DNA of 11,481 nt. Origin: Peptococcaceae bacterium UBA5356. Its GTDB lineage: Bacteria; Bacillota; Peptococcia; DRI-13; DTU073. Each line of letters opens with the position of its first letter. Within the stretch, counting starts at the first letter, position 1. Position numbers and translations under genes: made by a program. The stretch is from positions 5,904 to 17,384 of the forward strand of contig DHPU01000060.1 in NCBI GenBank assembly GCA_002407935.1, given 5' to 3'. Positions 1 to 6,593 of the stretch are shown here, piece by piece. The notes beneath the pieces are model-generated. The model did no database searches. It saw nothing but the letters and a program-made list of their open reading frames with translations, and was not told the DNA's origin.

Positions 1-582
1 AAAGAGATTATTGAAAAAAGAAAGTGGGAATTGAGTTTGCAGTTTAAGGAAGCTTTGTATGCTCTCTCTTCTTCCTTGATTGCCGGAAGGTCGGTGGAAG
101 CGGCTTTTAAAGAGTCCTTAAAGGATCTTGCCTTGATTTATCCCGAGGAAAACACATATATTATCCAGGAATTTTCTTATATTATTCGACGCTTGGAAAT
201 GAATGAAACGGTTGAGGAGGCTCTGCTTGATTTTGCACGTAGAGCACATTTAGAGGAGATTGACAGTTTTGTCGATGTTTTTGTGATTAGTAAAAGGACG
301 GGTGGTAATATAGTGGAAATTATTAAAAACTCTTCCACGATCATTGGGGATAAATTGCAAATTAAACAGGAAATCGATACCTTGTTGGCGGAAAGAAAGT
401 TTGAACAAAAAATCTTGAATATTATGCCGATAGCCATGATTTTAGTGCTTAGCTGGTCAACAGGGGATTACATGGCACCTGTTTTTGAGACTTTTGCCGG
501 ACATGTGGCGATGACAGCAGCGGTTTTGCTTTTAGGGCTGGCCTATTATGTTTCTAAAAAAATCATGGACATTGAGGTGTAA
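1..582 (+). CDS. TadB-like type II secretion system F family protein (5' end outside window)
   Basis: This is an inner-membrane platform protein of a Tad/Flp pilus-type machine, a family that couples a cytoplasmic TadA-type ATPase to pilin extraction. The reading frame is open from base 1 with no start, so the gene is truncated by the window edge; the TTG at 31 is inside the domain and is not a credible start. The visible 193 residues hold a T2SSF domain (about 14-150) beginning QFKEALYALSSSLIAGRSVE, the usual opening of TadB/TadC domains, and the motif SKRTGGN at 98-104. Two C-terminal membrane segments follow (about 137-152 and 167-185), as in TadB. The next gene begins 6 bases after the stop and is a second T2SSF protein. 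The TadB/TadC order is standard, and a TadA/CpaF ATPase gene is expected just upstream. The family call is firm; TadB rather than another F-type name rests on gene order. Confidence 0.88.
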   Translation, partial: KEIIEKRKWELSLQFKEALYALSSSLIAGRSVEAAFKESLKDLALIYPEENTYIIQEFSYIIRRLEMNETVEEALLDFARRAHLEEIDSFVDVFVISKRTGGNIVEIIKNSSTIIGDKLQIKQEIDTLLAERKFEQKILNIMPIAMILVLSWSTGDYMAPVFETFAGHVAMTAAVLLLGLAYYVSKKIMDIEV

Positions 583-588
583 GAAATA

Positions 589-1461
589 ATGTTTATCGGG
601 TTATTTTTAGCGGTAGTAGTGCTGTTAGTTATTTTATACAGCAAATCCCAGGGAAAATATGAACAGCTTTTTCAAGGGCTTAATCAGCAGGAATATGCTT
701 TGAAGGAAAGTTTTTTGCCAATGGGGCATCATCTCTTACAGGTTGTCAAATACCCCTATAATACTCCCTATGACCAGAGTCTGTATAAGAAGCTGGTGGA
801 GTTATATGACCATAAAAAAGCCCGCTTATACTTACAAGTATATTGGGCGAATAAATTAGGGTATTTTCTTTTAGGTTTACTACTTGTTTGCTTTTTTCTG
901 GCTGCTATGGGAGAGGTGGACTTTGTTTTGGGAGTATTTTTCCTGGCGATACTACTGGCCGTTTTCTTTGCTCCTGATTATGATCTTAAGAAAAAAATTG
1001 CCCAAAAAAGGTTATCATTGCAACTTGATTTTCCTGATTTTTTAAATAAGCTGATTCTCTTAATTAATGCCGGGTTAACGGTGACAAACGCGTGGGAAAG
1101 AATCATAGCAAGTAATAAAAAAACGACACCACTTTATGAAGAGGCGGAAAGAGTTATCTATGATATCGGTAGTGGCAAAGCGGAAGTACAGGCATATGAG
1201 GATTTTGCCAGGAGGCTTAGAGTTCCGGAAATAACCAGATTTACTGCCGTAGTGTTGCAAAATATGAAAAAGGGTAGTACAGAGTTGGTTCCGGTATTAA
1301 GGCTTCAGGCCGCAGAATGTTGGGAAATGAGGAAAAATGCGGCGAAACGTTTGGGCGAGGAAGCTTCCACCAAACTTCTTTTTCCGATGATGTTGATGTT
1401 TTTGGCGATCTTGTTAATTGTGGCAGTTCCGGCCATATTGGCGATGAAGGGGATATCATAA
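589..1461 (+). CDS. TadC-like type II secretion system F family protein
   Basis: This is the second platform protein of the Tad-like machine and probably pairs with the preceding TadB-like protein in the membrane. It has 290 residues, normal for TadC. A membrane helix lies at about 2-17, followed by a cytoplasmic stretch, two helices at about 90-106 and 111-128, a T2SSF domain at about 145-260 (LDFPDFLNKLILLINAGLTV at 146-165), and a final hydrophobic segment at 264-285. The LINAG...AWERI pattern is typical of the family, as is the later LQNMKKGS at 223-230. The ATG at 589 has a weak GAGGTG site overlapping the end of the upstream gene, so translational coupling is likely. A 55-base gap separates it from the pilin gene. 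TadC is assigned from length, topology and position. Confidence 0.88.
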   Translation: MFIGLFLAVVVLLVILYSKSQGKYEQLFQGLNQQEYALKESFLPMGHHLLQVVKYPYNTPYDQSLYKKLVELYDHKKARLYLQVYWANKLGYFLLGLLLVCFFLAAMGEVDFVLGVFFLAILLAVFFAPDYDLKKKIAQKRLSLQLDFPDFLNKLILLINAGLTVTNAWERIIASNKKTTPLYEEAERVIYDIGSGKAEVQAYEDFARRLRVPEITRFTAVVLQNMKKGSTELVPVLRLQAAECWEMRKNAAKRLGEEASTKLLFPMMLMFLAILLIVAVPAILAMKGIS

Positions 1462-1516
1462 TTAATTATTATTCAACTATTAAAGGTTAAATTTTTTAGC
1501 GAAAGGGGGTGTAGAG

Positions 1517-1711
1517 ATGCGTCAATTATTAGGTAAATTGTGGAGAGAAGAAGATGCAATGGGTACGGTGGAGATGGTAATTATCGTGGCAGTACTTGTA
1601 GGGGTAGCTCTCTTGTTCAGAAGTCAAATAACAAACTTTGTGAAGGAAGCGACAGGAAAAGTCTTTGACCCGAAAATTATCGATGAATCAATCACTCCGA
1701 AAAACCCCTAA
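1517..1711 (+). CDS. Flp1-like type IVb pilin
   Basis: This small protein of 64 residues is probably the major pilin or pseudopilin of the locus. A basic N-terminus (MRQLLGKLWREEDA) precedes a hydrophobic helix at about 15-36 (MGTVEMVIIVAVLVGVALLF) and a short polar tail, the layout of the Flp1-like family found in Bacillota Tad loci. Glu19 would be the +5 glutamate of the mature pilin if cleavage falls after Ala14. Most relatives I recall have EEG before the cleavage point, whereas this one reads EEDA, so the -1 residue is Ala instead of Gly. A strong AGGGGG ribosome binding site lies about 7 bases before the ATG, the best in this part of the operon, which fits a highly expressed subunit. 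The gene sits between tadC and a tadE-like gene, the usual place for a pilin. Confidence 0.85.
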   Translation: MRQLLGKLWREEDAMGTVEMVIIVAVLVGVALLFRSQITNFVKEATGKVFDPKIIDESITPKNP

Positions 1712-1726
1712 AAGACAGGGGACGAA

Positions 1727-1755
1727 GCTCGAACTTTAAGTTTCAACTTTTGAGC
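1727..1755 (+). other. Possible weak RNA hairpin between the pilin and tadE-like genes
   Basis: GCTCGAA at 1727-1733 can pair with TTTGAGC at 1749-1755 (seven pairs, one of them G-U) around a loop of about 15 bases. No U-run follows, so it is not a standard intrinsic terminator. A hairpin just after a pilin gene could slow 3' decay or mark an RNA processing site, but the stem is short and chance is a fair explanation. Confidence 0.2.
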
Positions 1756-1775
1756 GGAGTTGGGGAGGATGCCCA

Positions 1776-2441
1776 ATGGAAGTTAGAAAAATTATAGCCA
1801 CTTTACGAGGTAGTTTTACCATAGAAGCAGTTCTTATCATGTCGGCTGTTCTTGTTGCCGTATTTTTACTGTGTTTTTCTTTTATGCTGATGTATCATCA
1901 GGTGCTTTTAACTCAAGCAGCTTCTGCTATTGCGCAGGAAGCCGCCCATAATTGGACGCGGGGGAACACCCCTTATTACCGGGTCTTTGAATTAGCTGCC
2001 GGTAGTCAGTCTTTAACGGAGACGATTACGGGTTCCCTTGATGAGCAAAAGATTAGGGCTGTCTTCCCTGCTTCGGAGAAAACGCTGGTGGAGAAAAAAC
2101 TGGCTGCAATACAAAAAAATACTTTTGCGCAACTTTTTAGAAGCATCAAGAAGCCGGACAAAACAACGGTTGAGGTTAGCTATCAAAATGGGCTTATTTT
2201 GCGGGAAATTCAGATCCAAATCACCCAAGAAATGACGATTCCTTTGGGACATTTAAAGAAGTTTTTTACCGGAAAAAAAACAGTTGTACTTCAGGCTAAA
2301 AGCAGCGCTGTTGTTACGGACCCCGCCGAAATGATCAGAGATTTGGATCTGGCCTTAGAATATGCCACGAAGGTTAATGAAAAACTTGATTTTAATCGGC
2401 TTTTGCGTAAGGTCACAGGGGCGGCTCCTAAAAAGGAGTGA
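1776..2441 (+). CDS. TadE-like pseudopilin
   Basis: This 221-residue protein is a TadE/TadF-type minor pilin of the Tad machine. The N-terminus has a canonical type IVb prepilin site: LRG|SFTIE, with Gly12 at -1 and Glu17 at +5, followed by a membrane helix to about residue 38. The segment HQVLLTQAASAIAQEAA matches the TadE pattern in which the helix continues into a periplasmic or extracellular amphipathic region. The rest is a soluble domain with mixed beta and charged segments and no motif I can name. The ATG has a strong GGGGAGG site at 1762-1768. The stop overlaps a possible GTG of the next frame (GTGA), but the next gene more likely starts 81 bases further on. The protein is presumably processed by the same prepilin peptidase as the pilin; that peptidase gene is not in the window. 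Confidence 0.82.
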   Translation: MEVRKIIATLRGSFTIEAVLIMSAVLVAVFLLCFSFMLMYHQVLLTQAASAIAQEAAHNWTRGNTPYYRVFELAAGSQSLTETITGSLDEQKIRAVFPASEKTLVEKKLAAIQKNTFAQLFRSIKKPDKTTVEVSYQNGLILREIQIQITQEMTIPLGHLKKFFTGKKTVVLQAKSSAVVTDPAEMIRDLDLALEYATKVNEKLDFNRLLRKVTGAAPKKE

Positions 2442-2504
2442 AGAAAGAAAAGTTTGCACGCAAATCTTTTGTATCCAATTTTTGCCAAACAGTCGGGAAG
2501 GAAG

Positions 2505-2512
2505 AAGGAGGG
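2505..2512 (+). promoter_or_regulatory. Ribosome binding site that fixes the start of the DUF5702 gene
   Basis: AAGGAGGG lies 9 bases before the ATG at 2522, near-ideal spacing. The alternative GTG at 2438, which would add 28 residues, has its only GGAG directly against the start codon. The protein beginning at 2522 also places the pilin-like segment at the N-terminus, where it belongs. Confidence 0.8.
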
Positions 2513-2521
2513 ATTCCGAGG

Positions 2522-4438
2522 ATGTTAAAAAATGAAAAGGGTGTCATCTCGGTCTTCCTTCTTCTAATTTTTCTTGCCGTACTGATGTTGGCAGGATTAA
2601 TTGTGGATATTAGCAGGATTATGGTAGCGGAAAGAAAGGTACAAAACGCTTTAGATACGGCGACCCGTTCAGTCTTAGCGGAATATGATGAGGAACTGGT
2701 AGGTCAGTTTGGTCTTTTTGGTGTTTCTTATACAACCGAGCAGGAAGAAACGCTAAAACACTATTTTCTGGTTAATCTTGTGGATAGACATCAGAATTTT
2801 CATTTACTTAATTATCATCCTCATGAGGTAAAAATTACCGGTTCGCTGGGAAAAAGTATCTTAAATGATGAGGTGTTTAAGCAGCAAATTATGGAATATA
2901 TGAAATATAAAGGACCTGTGTTGCTTACGCAAAACGTGGTAGATATTTTTTTACAGGGTGCGTTTGGAAAAAAGGCAGATTTACTGGGGCCTGCCCAAGC
3001 GACGAATGAGAGTTTGAAAAAGATCAATATATCGCAAGAAAAAGTGAATAAGGCTCTTAAAAATTTGACTGATAAGGCTGTAAGAAAGGCGTTAGATAAG
3101 CTCCTCAGTTTAGAAACTATTCAAAAAAGTATTGTTGATCTAGAAAACAAAATAGCGGAGTATGAAAAGTTATTAAAACAAGATAATGAGCGGATTGAAG
3201 AAATTGCCCAAGAGATGGAAAAAGCCTTGAATAAGGCAGAGCAAGTTGCCTTCCAAGACGAAAAATTCAAGGAACTAAAAGAATTGAAAAAATTAAAAGA
3301 AAGTTTAAATAAGCTGCAGGAAGATCTGGAATTTAATAAAACGATTTTGCAACAGATTGCGGTTTTGGAGAAGGAATTAGACCAGTTAAAAATAGGCGAA
3401 GATGAAGAAACTTCTCTAGAAGAAATGAAGGATCTTATTGCTCAAACGAAGCGGTTAAAGGCAGAAATAAAGGAATTAAATCAGCAACTAAGACCCTTAG
3501 CGGAAATAACCTTATTTAAAATAAACAACGCATTGCCTTCTTTGCAAAAGGAGAAAAAAGAGGAAAAAAGTGCGCTGCGCAAGCAATTAGAAAAATTGTA
3601 TGGGAAAAGAATTTCGGCGGAGGATCCGCTTACCTTGTTGATCGAACAGAGTGATTTTGCGGCGGCTAATAATGAGGACAATAATGAAGACGGGGATTTA
3701 GGACAAACCTTGAATTATGAAGATAAAATGACTAAGTTGACCGAGGAGAAGGCCGAAGAAATCGGAAAAAATGTGTTTGATTATCTTAAGAAGATTACCA
3801 CTTTACTCGGTAAAGTAGCGCAAGATAGTACCGAAAAAATGTATCTTACCGAGTATATTATGGATAAGTATACGTTTGTTACTTCTCCCACGAAGCGGGG
3901 GCATTTTTTCAGTAAGGGGGAAGTGGAGTATCTTCTTTGCGGAAATAATGCAGAAACGACTAATCTTATTAGTACGTTTATGAAAATCTGGGGGCTTCGT
4001 TTTGCTGTTAATACGGTAGACAGTTTTTTTGCGAATCCGGCTCCTACCTTTTTAACCAGATTGGGAATAGCGTTAGTAAAAGGGTTTAGTTGTGCGACCA
4101 GTGATATGCTGGCGATGTACAGCGGAAAGGGTGCTCCCATTTGCAACAGCTTAGAAAAGGTACCGACGAGATTATCTTATTCTGATCATCTTAGATTATT
4201 ATTATTGATGAAAAGTGAAAAGACGCAGTTAGATCGGATGAGACAATTAATTCAGCTGGATATCAGACAGAAAAAAGCGGATTTCACCTTAAAAAGCTAT
4301 GGCACAATGATTATGGGTAAAGCAGAAGTAAGTATTGATTTGTGGTTTGCTCCTCTTTTACAGTTGGACAAACTGGGAATTGAGCGGATCAAAGGGAATA
4401 GGTATATTATTGTCAAAACAGCAGTTGCGGAATATTGA
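2522..4438 (+). CDS. TadG-like DUF5702 domain protein with long coiled coil
   Basis: This is a 638-residue membrane-anchored surface protein of Clostridia-type Tad loci, of unknown exact role. The N-terminus NEKGVISVFLLLIFLAVLML resembles the TadG-type signal: basic/polar residues, Gly7, then a helix (about 8-28). Position +5 after that Gly is Phe where pilins have Glu. SRIMVAERKVQNALDTATRS then matches the TadG N-terminal region. Residues about 165-330 are a highly charged Lys/Glu/Leu coiled coil. The C-terminal part (about 410-638) fits DUF5702: EVEYLLCG at 467-474 and YSDHLRLLLLMKSE at 553-566, then RMRQLIQLDIR at 572-582. The start at 2522 is preferred over the in-frame GTG at 2438 because of the AAGGAGGG site. 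It is probably anchored by its N-terminus with the bulk outside the cell. The family call is good; the function is inferred from context. Confidence 0.8.
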   Translation: MLKNEKGVISVFLLLIFLAVLMLAGLIVDISRIMVAERKVQNALDTATRSVLAEYDEELVGQFGLFGVSYTTEQEETLKHYFLVNLVDRHQNFHLLNYHPHEVKITGSLGKSILNDEVFKQQIMEYMKYKGPVLLTQNVVDIFLQGAFGKKADLLGPAQATNESLKKINISQEKVNKALKNLTDKAVRKALDKLLSLETIQKSIVDLENKIAEYEKLLKQDNERIEEIAQEMEKALNKAEQVAFQDEKFKELKELKKLKESLNKLQEDLEFNKTILQQIAVLEKELDQLKIGEDEETSLEEMKDLIAQTKRLKAEIKELNQQLRPLAEITLFKINNALPSLQKEKKEEKSALRKQLEKLYGKRISAEDPLTLLIEQSDFAAANNEDNNEDGDLGQTLNYEDKMTKLTEEKAEEIGKNVFDYLKKITTLLGKVAQDSTEKMYLTEYIMDKYTFVTSPTKRGHFFSKGEVEYLLCGNNAETTNLISTFMKIWGLRFAVNTVDSFFANPAPTFLTRLGIALVKGFSCATSDMLAMYSGKGAPICNSLEKVPTRLSYSDHLRLLLLMKSEKTQLDRMRQLIQLDIRQKKADFTLKSYGTMIMGKAEVSIDLWFAPLLQLDKLGIERIKGNRYIIVKTAVAEY

Positions 4439-4532
4439 GGGAGAGTATCCATAAGGGCAATGGAGCTTGCAACAAAGATAAGGGAATAGAGATATTGAAC
4501 TGGTTTTGTGGACAGATGGAGGATGGTAAGGG

Positions 4533-5534
4533 ATGTTGAGGGGTTATCTCGGAAGAAAAAGCAATAAGGGTTCTTTGACGGTAGAAGCTTGTATTGCACT
4601 GCCTGTTTTTCTGTGTTTTTTTTATTTGTTGCTTTTTTTTGTAAAGATAGCCTGTATCAATATTACGCTTGATCATGCGGTAAAGGAGACAGCACAACAG
4701 CTGGCGGCAGTCACTTATCCTGTCAGTTATGTTAATGAGTATATTGATCGGGAGGTAGCCAAAGGTAAGGTTTTTGAGAACTTTTTTGCGAAAGAGTTTA
4801 AGAAAGTTCAAGATTTCCACGATAGAAAAGTTAAAGAGACAATTATTACCAGGATAATGACGGGAGAATTTGCAGAAATTGATGTGGCTAAAAATATTGA
4901 GGAAATGGGGCAGATCATTAATAAAGATCTCAATACAGGATTGCAAGGTTTAGTAATGCAGGCCTTATTACCGCCTATTACTGAATTAAAAGAAGTCGGA
5001 CAATATGAACTTGCGCAAAAAATCCTGAACGGTTATCTTGCTAATAGTAAAATTCAGCAGGAAAAGCTTAGCTTGAATCTGGTAGAGTTGCCTCAGGGTT
5101 GTGCGGAATATCAATTAAAAAAAGACCGAGCTTGGTATCAGGGAATCGGGCTAGTGCCGGATGAGGATTTTGCCCGTGATGATGTAGTCATTCAACTCGA
5201 ATATAAGTTTAAGATTCCGTTACCCTTTTTTGGACAAAAGGAGGTACTTTTACGGCATACCGCAGTGGAAAAAGCTTGGCTAAAAGGAAGTAATGGGGTT
5301 TATACAGGCAGTAAAAAAGACGAAAAGTTAAAGTTGCCAGCTTTATGTAAAGGAAATGATCCGGAAAAAAAGGATCAGGATGTAGAGGTCTATGTGTGTA
5401 AATCCGATACGCCGGTATATCATACCAGACCGGATTGTGATTACCTCGGCAGTCAGATTACCATCATGACTTTGGAAGAGGCTGAAAAAAAAGGGAAGCG
5501 TCCCCATAAAGGCTGTCCCTTTAGGTTTAAGTAA
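4533..5534 (+). CDS. Second TadE-like pseudopilin with C-terminal Cys/His tail
   Basis: This 333-residue protein has a canonical prepilin-type start, NKG|SLTVEAC, with Gly13 at -1 and Glu18 at +5, and a membrane helix to about residue 43. The central part (about 70-250) is a charged soluble domain with no motif I recognise. The last 48 residues (286-333) differ: VYVCKSDTPVYH, then DCDYL, then MTLEEAEKKGKRPHKGC. They resemble the short C-terminal module in many Bacillota secreted proteins that reads roughly YHxxxCxxL...LeeAxxxGxxPCxxC and is thought to bind metal. Here His297, Cys302, His325 and Cys328 could form such a site, with His replacing the first Cys of the usual CxxC. The ATG has a GGAGGA site at 4518-4523. 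A 94-base gap with no clear signal separates it from the DUF5702 gene. Confidence 0.75.
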   Translation: MLRGYLGRKSNKGSLTVEACIALPVFLCFFYLLLFFVKIACINITLDHAVKETAQQLAAVTYPVSYVNEYIDREVAKGKVFENFFAKEFKKVQDFHDRKVKETIITRIMTGEFAEIDVAKNIEEMGQIINKDLNTGLQGLVMQALLPPITELKEVGQYELAQKILNGYLANSKIQQEKLSLNLVELPQGCAEYQLKKDRAWYQGIGLVPDEDFARDDVVIQLEYKFKIPLPFFGQKEVLLRHTAVEKAWLKGSNGVYTGSKKDEKLKLPALCKGNDPEKKDQDVEVYVCKSDTPVYHTRPDCDYLGSQITIMTLEEAEKKGKRPHKGCPFRFK

Positions 5535-5549
5535 CAGGGGGTGGGATGA

Positions 5550-6539
5550 GTGCAGAATTTCTATGGGGATTTACAGATCAGTAAGGAAAGAGATTTTATT
5601 AGTAATTATCTGGTCTTGAGCTTGACTAATACCCAAAAGGTTATTCCTTATCAGTTAGAACTGATCAAGCAGAACGCTTATCCGGGGATAATTCCCTTAG
5701 CAGAGCGGATGAGTAATAATCAAACTCAATTGTATTATCGGTTAAATTCCGCAGTTTCTTTTTTACAATATCTTGAGCGAGAAGAAACGGAGCTTGCCGA
5801 AATCCTTCAAATTCTGGATAGCATCGTGAGTATATTGTTGGAGAGTAAAAACCTTCTTCTCTATGCCTCTGGTTTTTTATTGGAAGAAGAATATATCTAT
5901 TTGGAGCCGCATACGGGTGAGGTGTCACTTTTGTATGTACCGGTTAAATTAGCAGGGGATGTTAACGAGAATTTTAGAAACTTAATTAGAAGAGTACTTT
6001 TTTATCGGGGAGATTTACCGCAAAACATCATTAATTATTGTGAAGATAATAATTTTAAGATAAGCGGTTTCCGTGAACAGCTCAAGGAAATAAAATATCC
6101 TTTGCTTAAAAAAGAAAAGCAGAATAAGGAAAAGGAAAAACCTTTTCAGTTAGCTTCTCCTGCCTTTTTGTCGCAGGAAGAGGAGCTAGGGGAGGTTCAG
6201 AGAGGGGAAACGCCGACAGAAGAAACGGGAAGTAAGGGGGTTCGGAGAAAAGAAGTACAGGAAAGACAGGAAAGACCGGAAAGACCGAGAAGGGAAGGCA
6301 TACAGGTGAAAGGGCAGCAAGGGCAAGGAAAAGCTGTTGTGAAAAAGGAAAACTTACGTTTCCCGAAAAAAACAATTAGTGCTTTTCTACTGGTACAGTT
6401 AGTGCTAGTAGTTGTTCTTCTTCTCCTTTCCCCTTGGTTAAATTCCTTGGAGGATTCTTCTGCTACTTATGGGGGAATTATTTTAATTCTGGTTGCTCTC
6501 AATCTGCTTTTTTTTAGGAGGCTCACTAAGCATAAATAA
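5550..6539 (+). CDS. DUF6382-like membrane protein lacking an FHA domain
   Basis: This 329-residue protein is the last gene of the Tad-like operon. Residues about 1-180 resemble DUF6382, a domain found at the end of Clostridia Tad loci: SNYLVLSL, a PYQLELIKQNAYPGIIPL stretch, LYYRLNSAVSFLQYL, and EEEYIYLEPHTGEVSLLYVP. In relatives I know, this domain is usually followed by a membrane segment and a forkhead-associated (phosphothreonine-binding) domain. Here a basic, low-complexity linker (about 185-270) leads to two membrane helices (about 276-296 and 307-323) and the protein ends in RRLTKHK. The N-terminal domain has no signal sequence and is probably cytoplasmic. Translation starts at GTG 5550, after an AGGGGGTGGG site; the nearby ATG at 5546 is out of frame. 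A regulatory or assembly role is inferred from context only. Confidence 0.72.
   Translation: MQNFYGDLQISKERDFISNYLVLSLTNTQKVIPYQLELIKQNAYPGIIPLAERMSNNQTQLYYRLNSAVSFLQYLEREETELAEILQILDSIVSILLESKNLLLYASGFLLEEEYIYLEPHTGEVSLLYVPVKLAGDVNENFRNLIRRVLFYRGDLPQNIINYCEDNNFKISGFREQLKEIKYPLLKKEKQNKEKEKPFQLASPAFLSQEEELGEVQRGETPTEETGSKGVRRKEVQERQERPERPRREGIQVKGQQGQGKAVVKKENLRFPKKTISAFLLVQLVLVVVLLLLSPWLNSLEDSSATYGGIILILVALNLLFFRRLTKHK
6261..6287 (+). repeat. Three 9-bp tandem units in the DUF6382 gene linker
   Basis: The units GAAAGACAG, GAAAGACCG and GAAAGACCG follow each other in frame and encode Glu-Arg-Gln, Glu-Arg-Pro, Glu-Arg-Pro (residues 238-246). They lie in the basic, low-complexity linker and look like local slippage expansion. 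Confidence 0.8.
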
Positions 6540-6547
6540 AGTCTAAG

Positions 6548-6556
6548 TGGTATAAT
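6548..6556 (+). promoter_or_regulatory. Extended -10 promoter for the phospholipase D-like gene
   Basis: TGGTATAAT is a perfect extended -10 element (TGnTATAAT). No good -35 hexamer is visible about 17 bases upstream, which is common for extended -10 promoters. Transcription would begin near 6563, leaving a leader of about 30 bases with GGAGG at 6578-6582. The downstream gene can therefore be expressed separately from the Tad-like operon, though read-through is also possible because no terminator lies between them. Confidence 0.6.
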
Positions 6557-6593
6557 TAAAAAAAGCTCATTTGATTCGGAGGTTAAATCTTTG

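Noticed and set aside
3781..4146. Minus-strand open frame of 121 residues
   Set aside because: It is fully inside the DUF5702 coding region and has no domain or start signal.
4439..4532. 94-base gap between the DUF5702 and second TadE-like genes as a possible small gene
   Set aside because: The only ATG frame with any stop-to-stop length gives nine residues, and no hairpin, promoter or repeat stands out apart from the GGAGGA ribosome binding site.
4413..4946. Minus-strand open frame of 177 residues
   Set aside because: It lies across the 5' half of the second TadE-like gene, has no ribosome binding site or recognisable domain, and its composition is that of an antisense shadow.
6521..6560. 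Possible terminator between the DUF6382 and phospholipase D-like genes
   Set aside because: Only a four-base CACT/AGTG pairing is available and no U-run follows; the stretch reads better as an extended -10 promoter.
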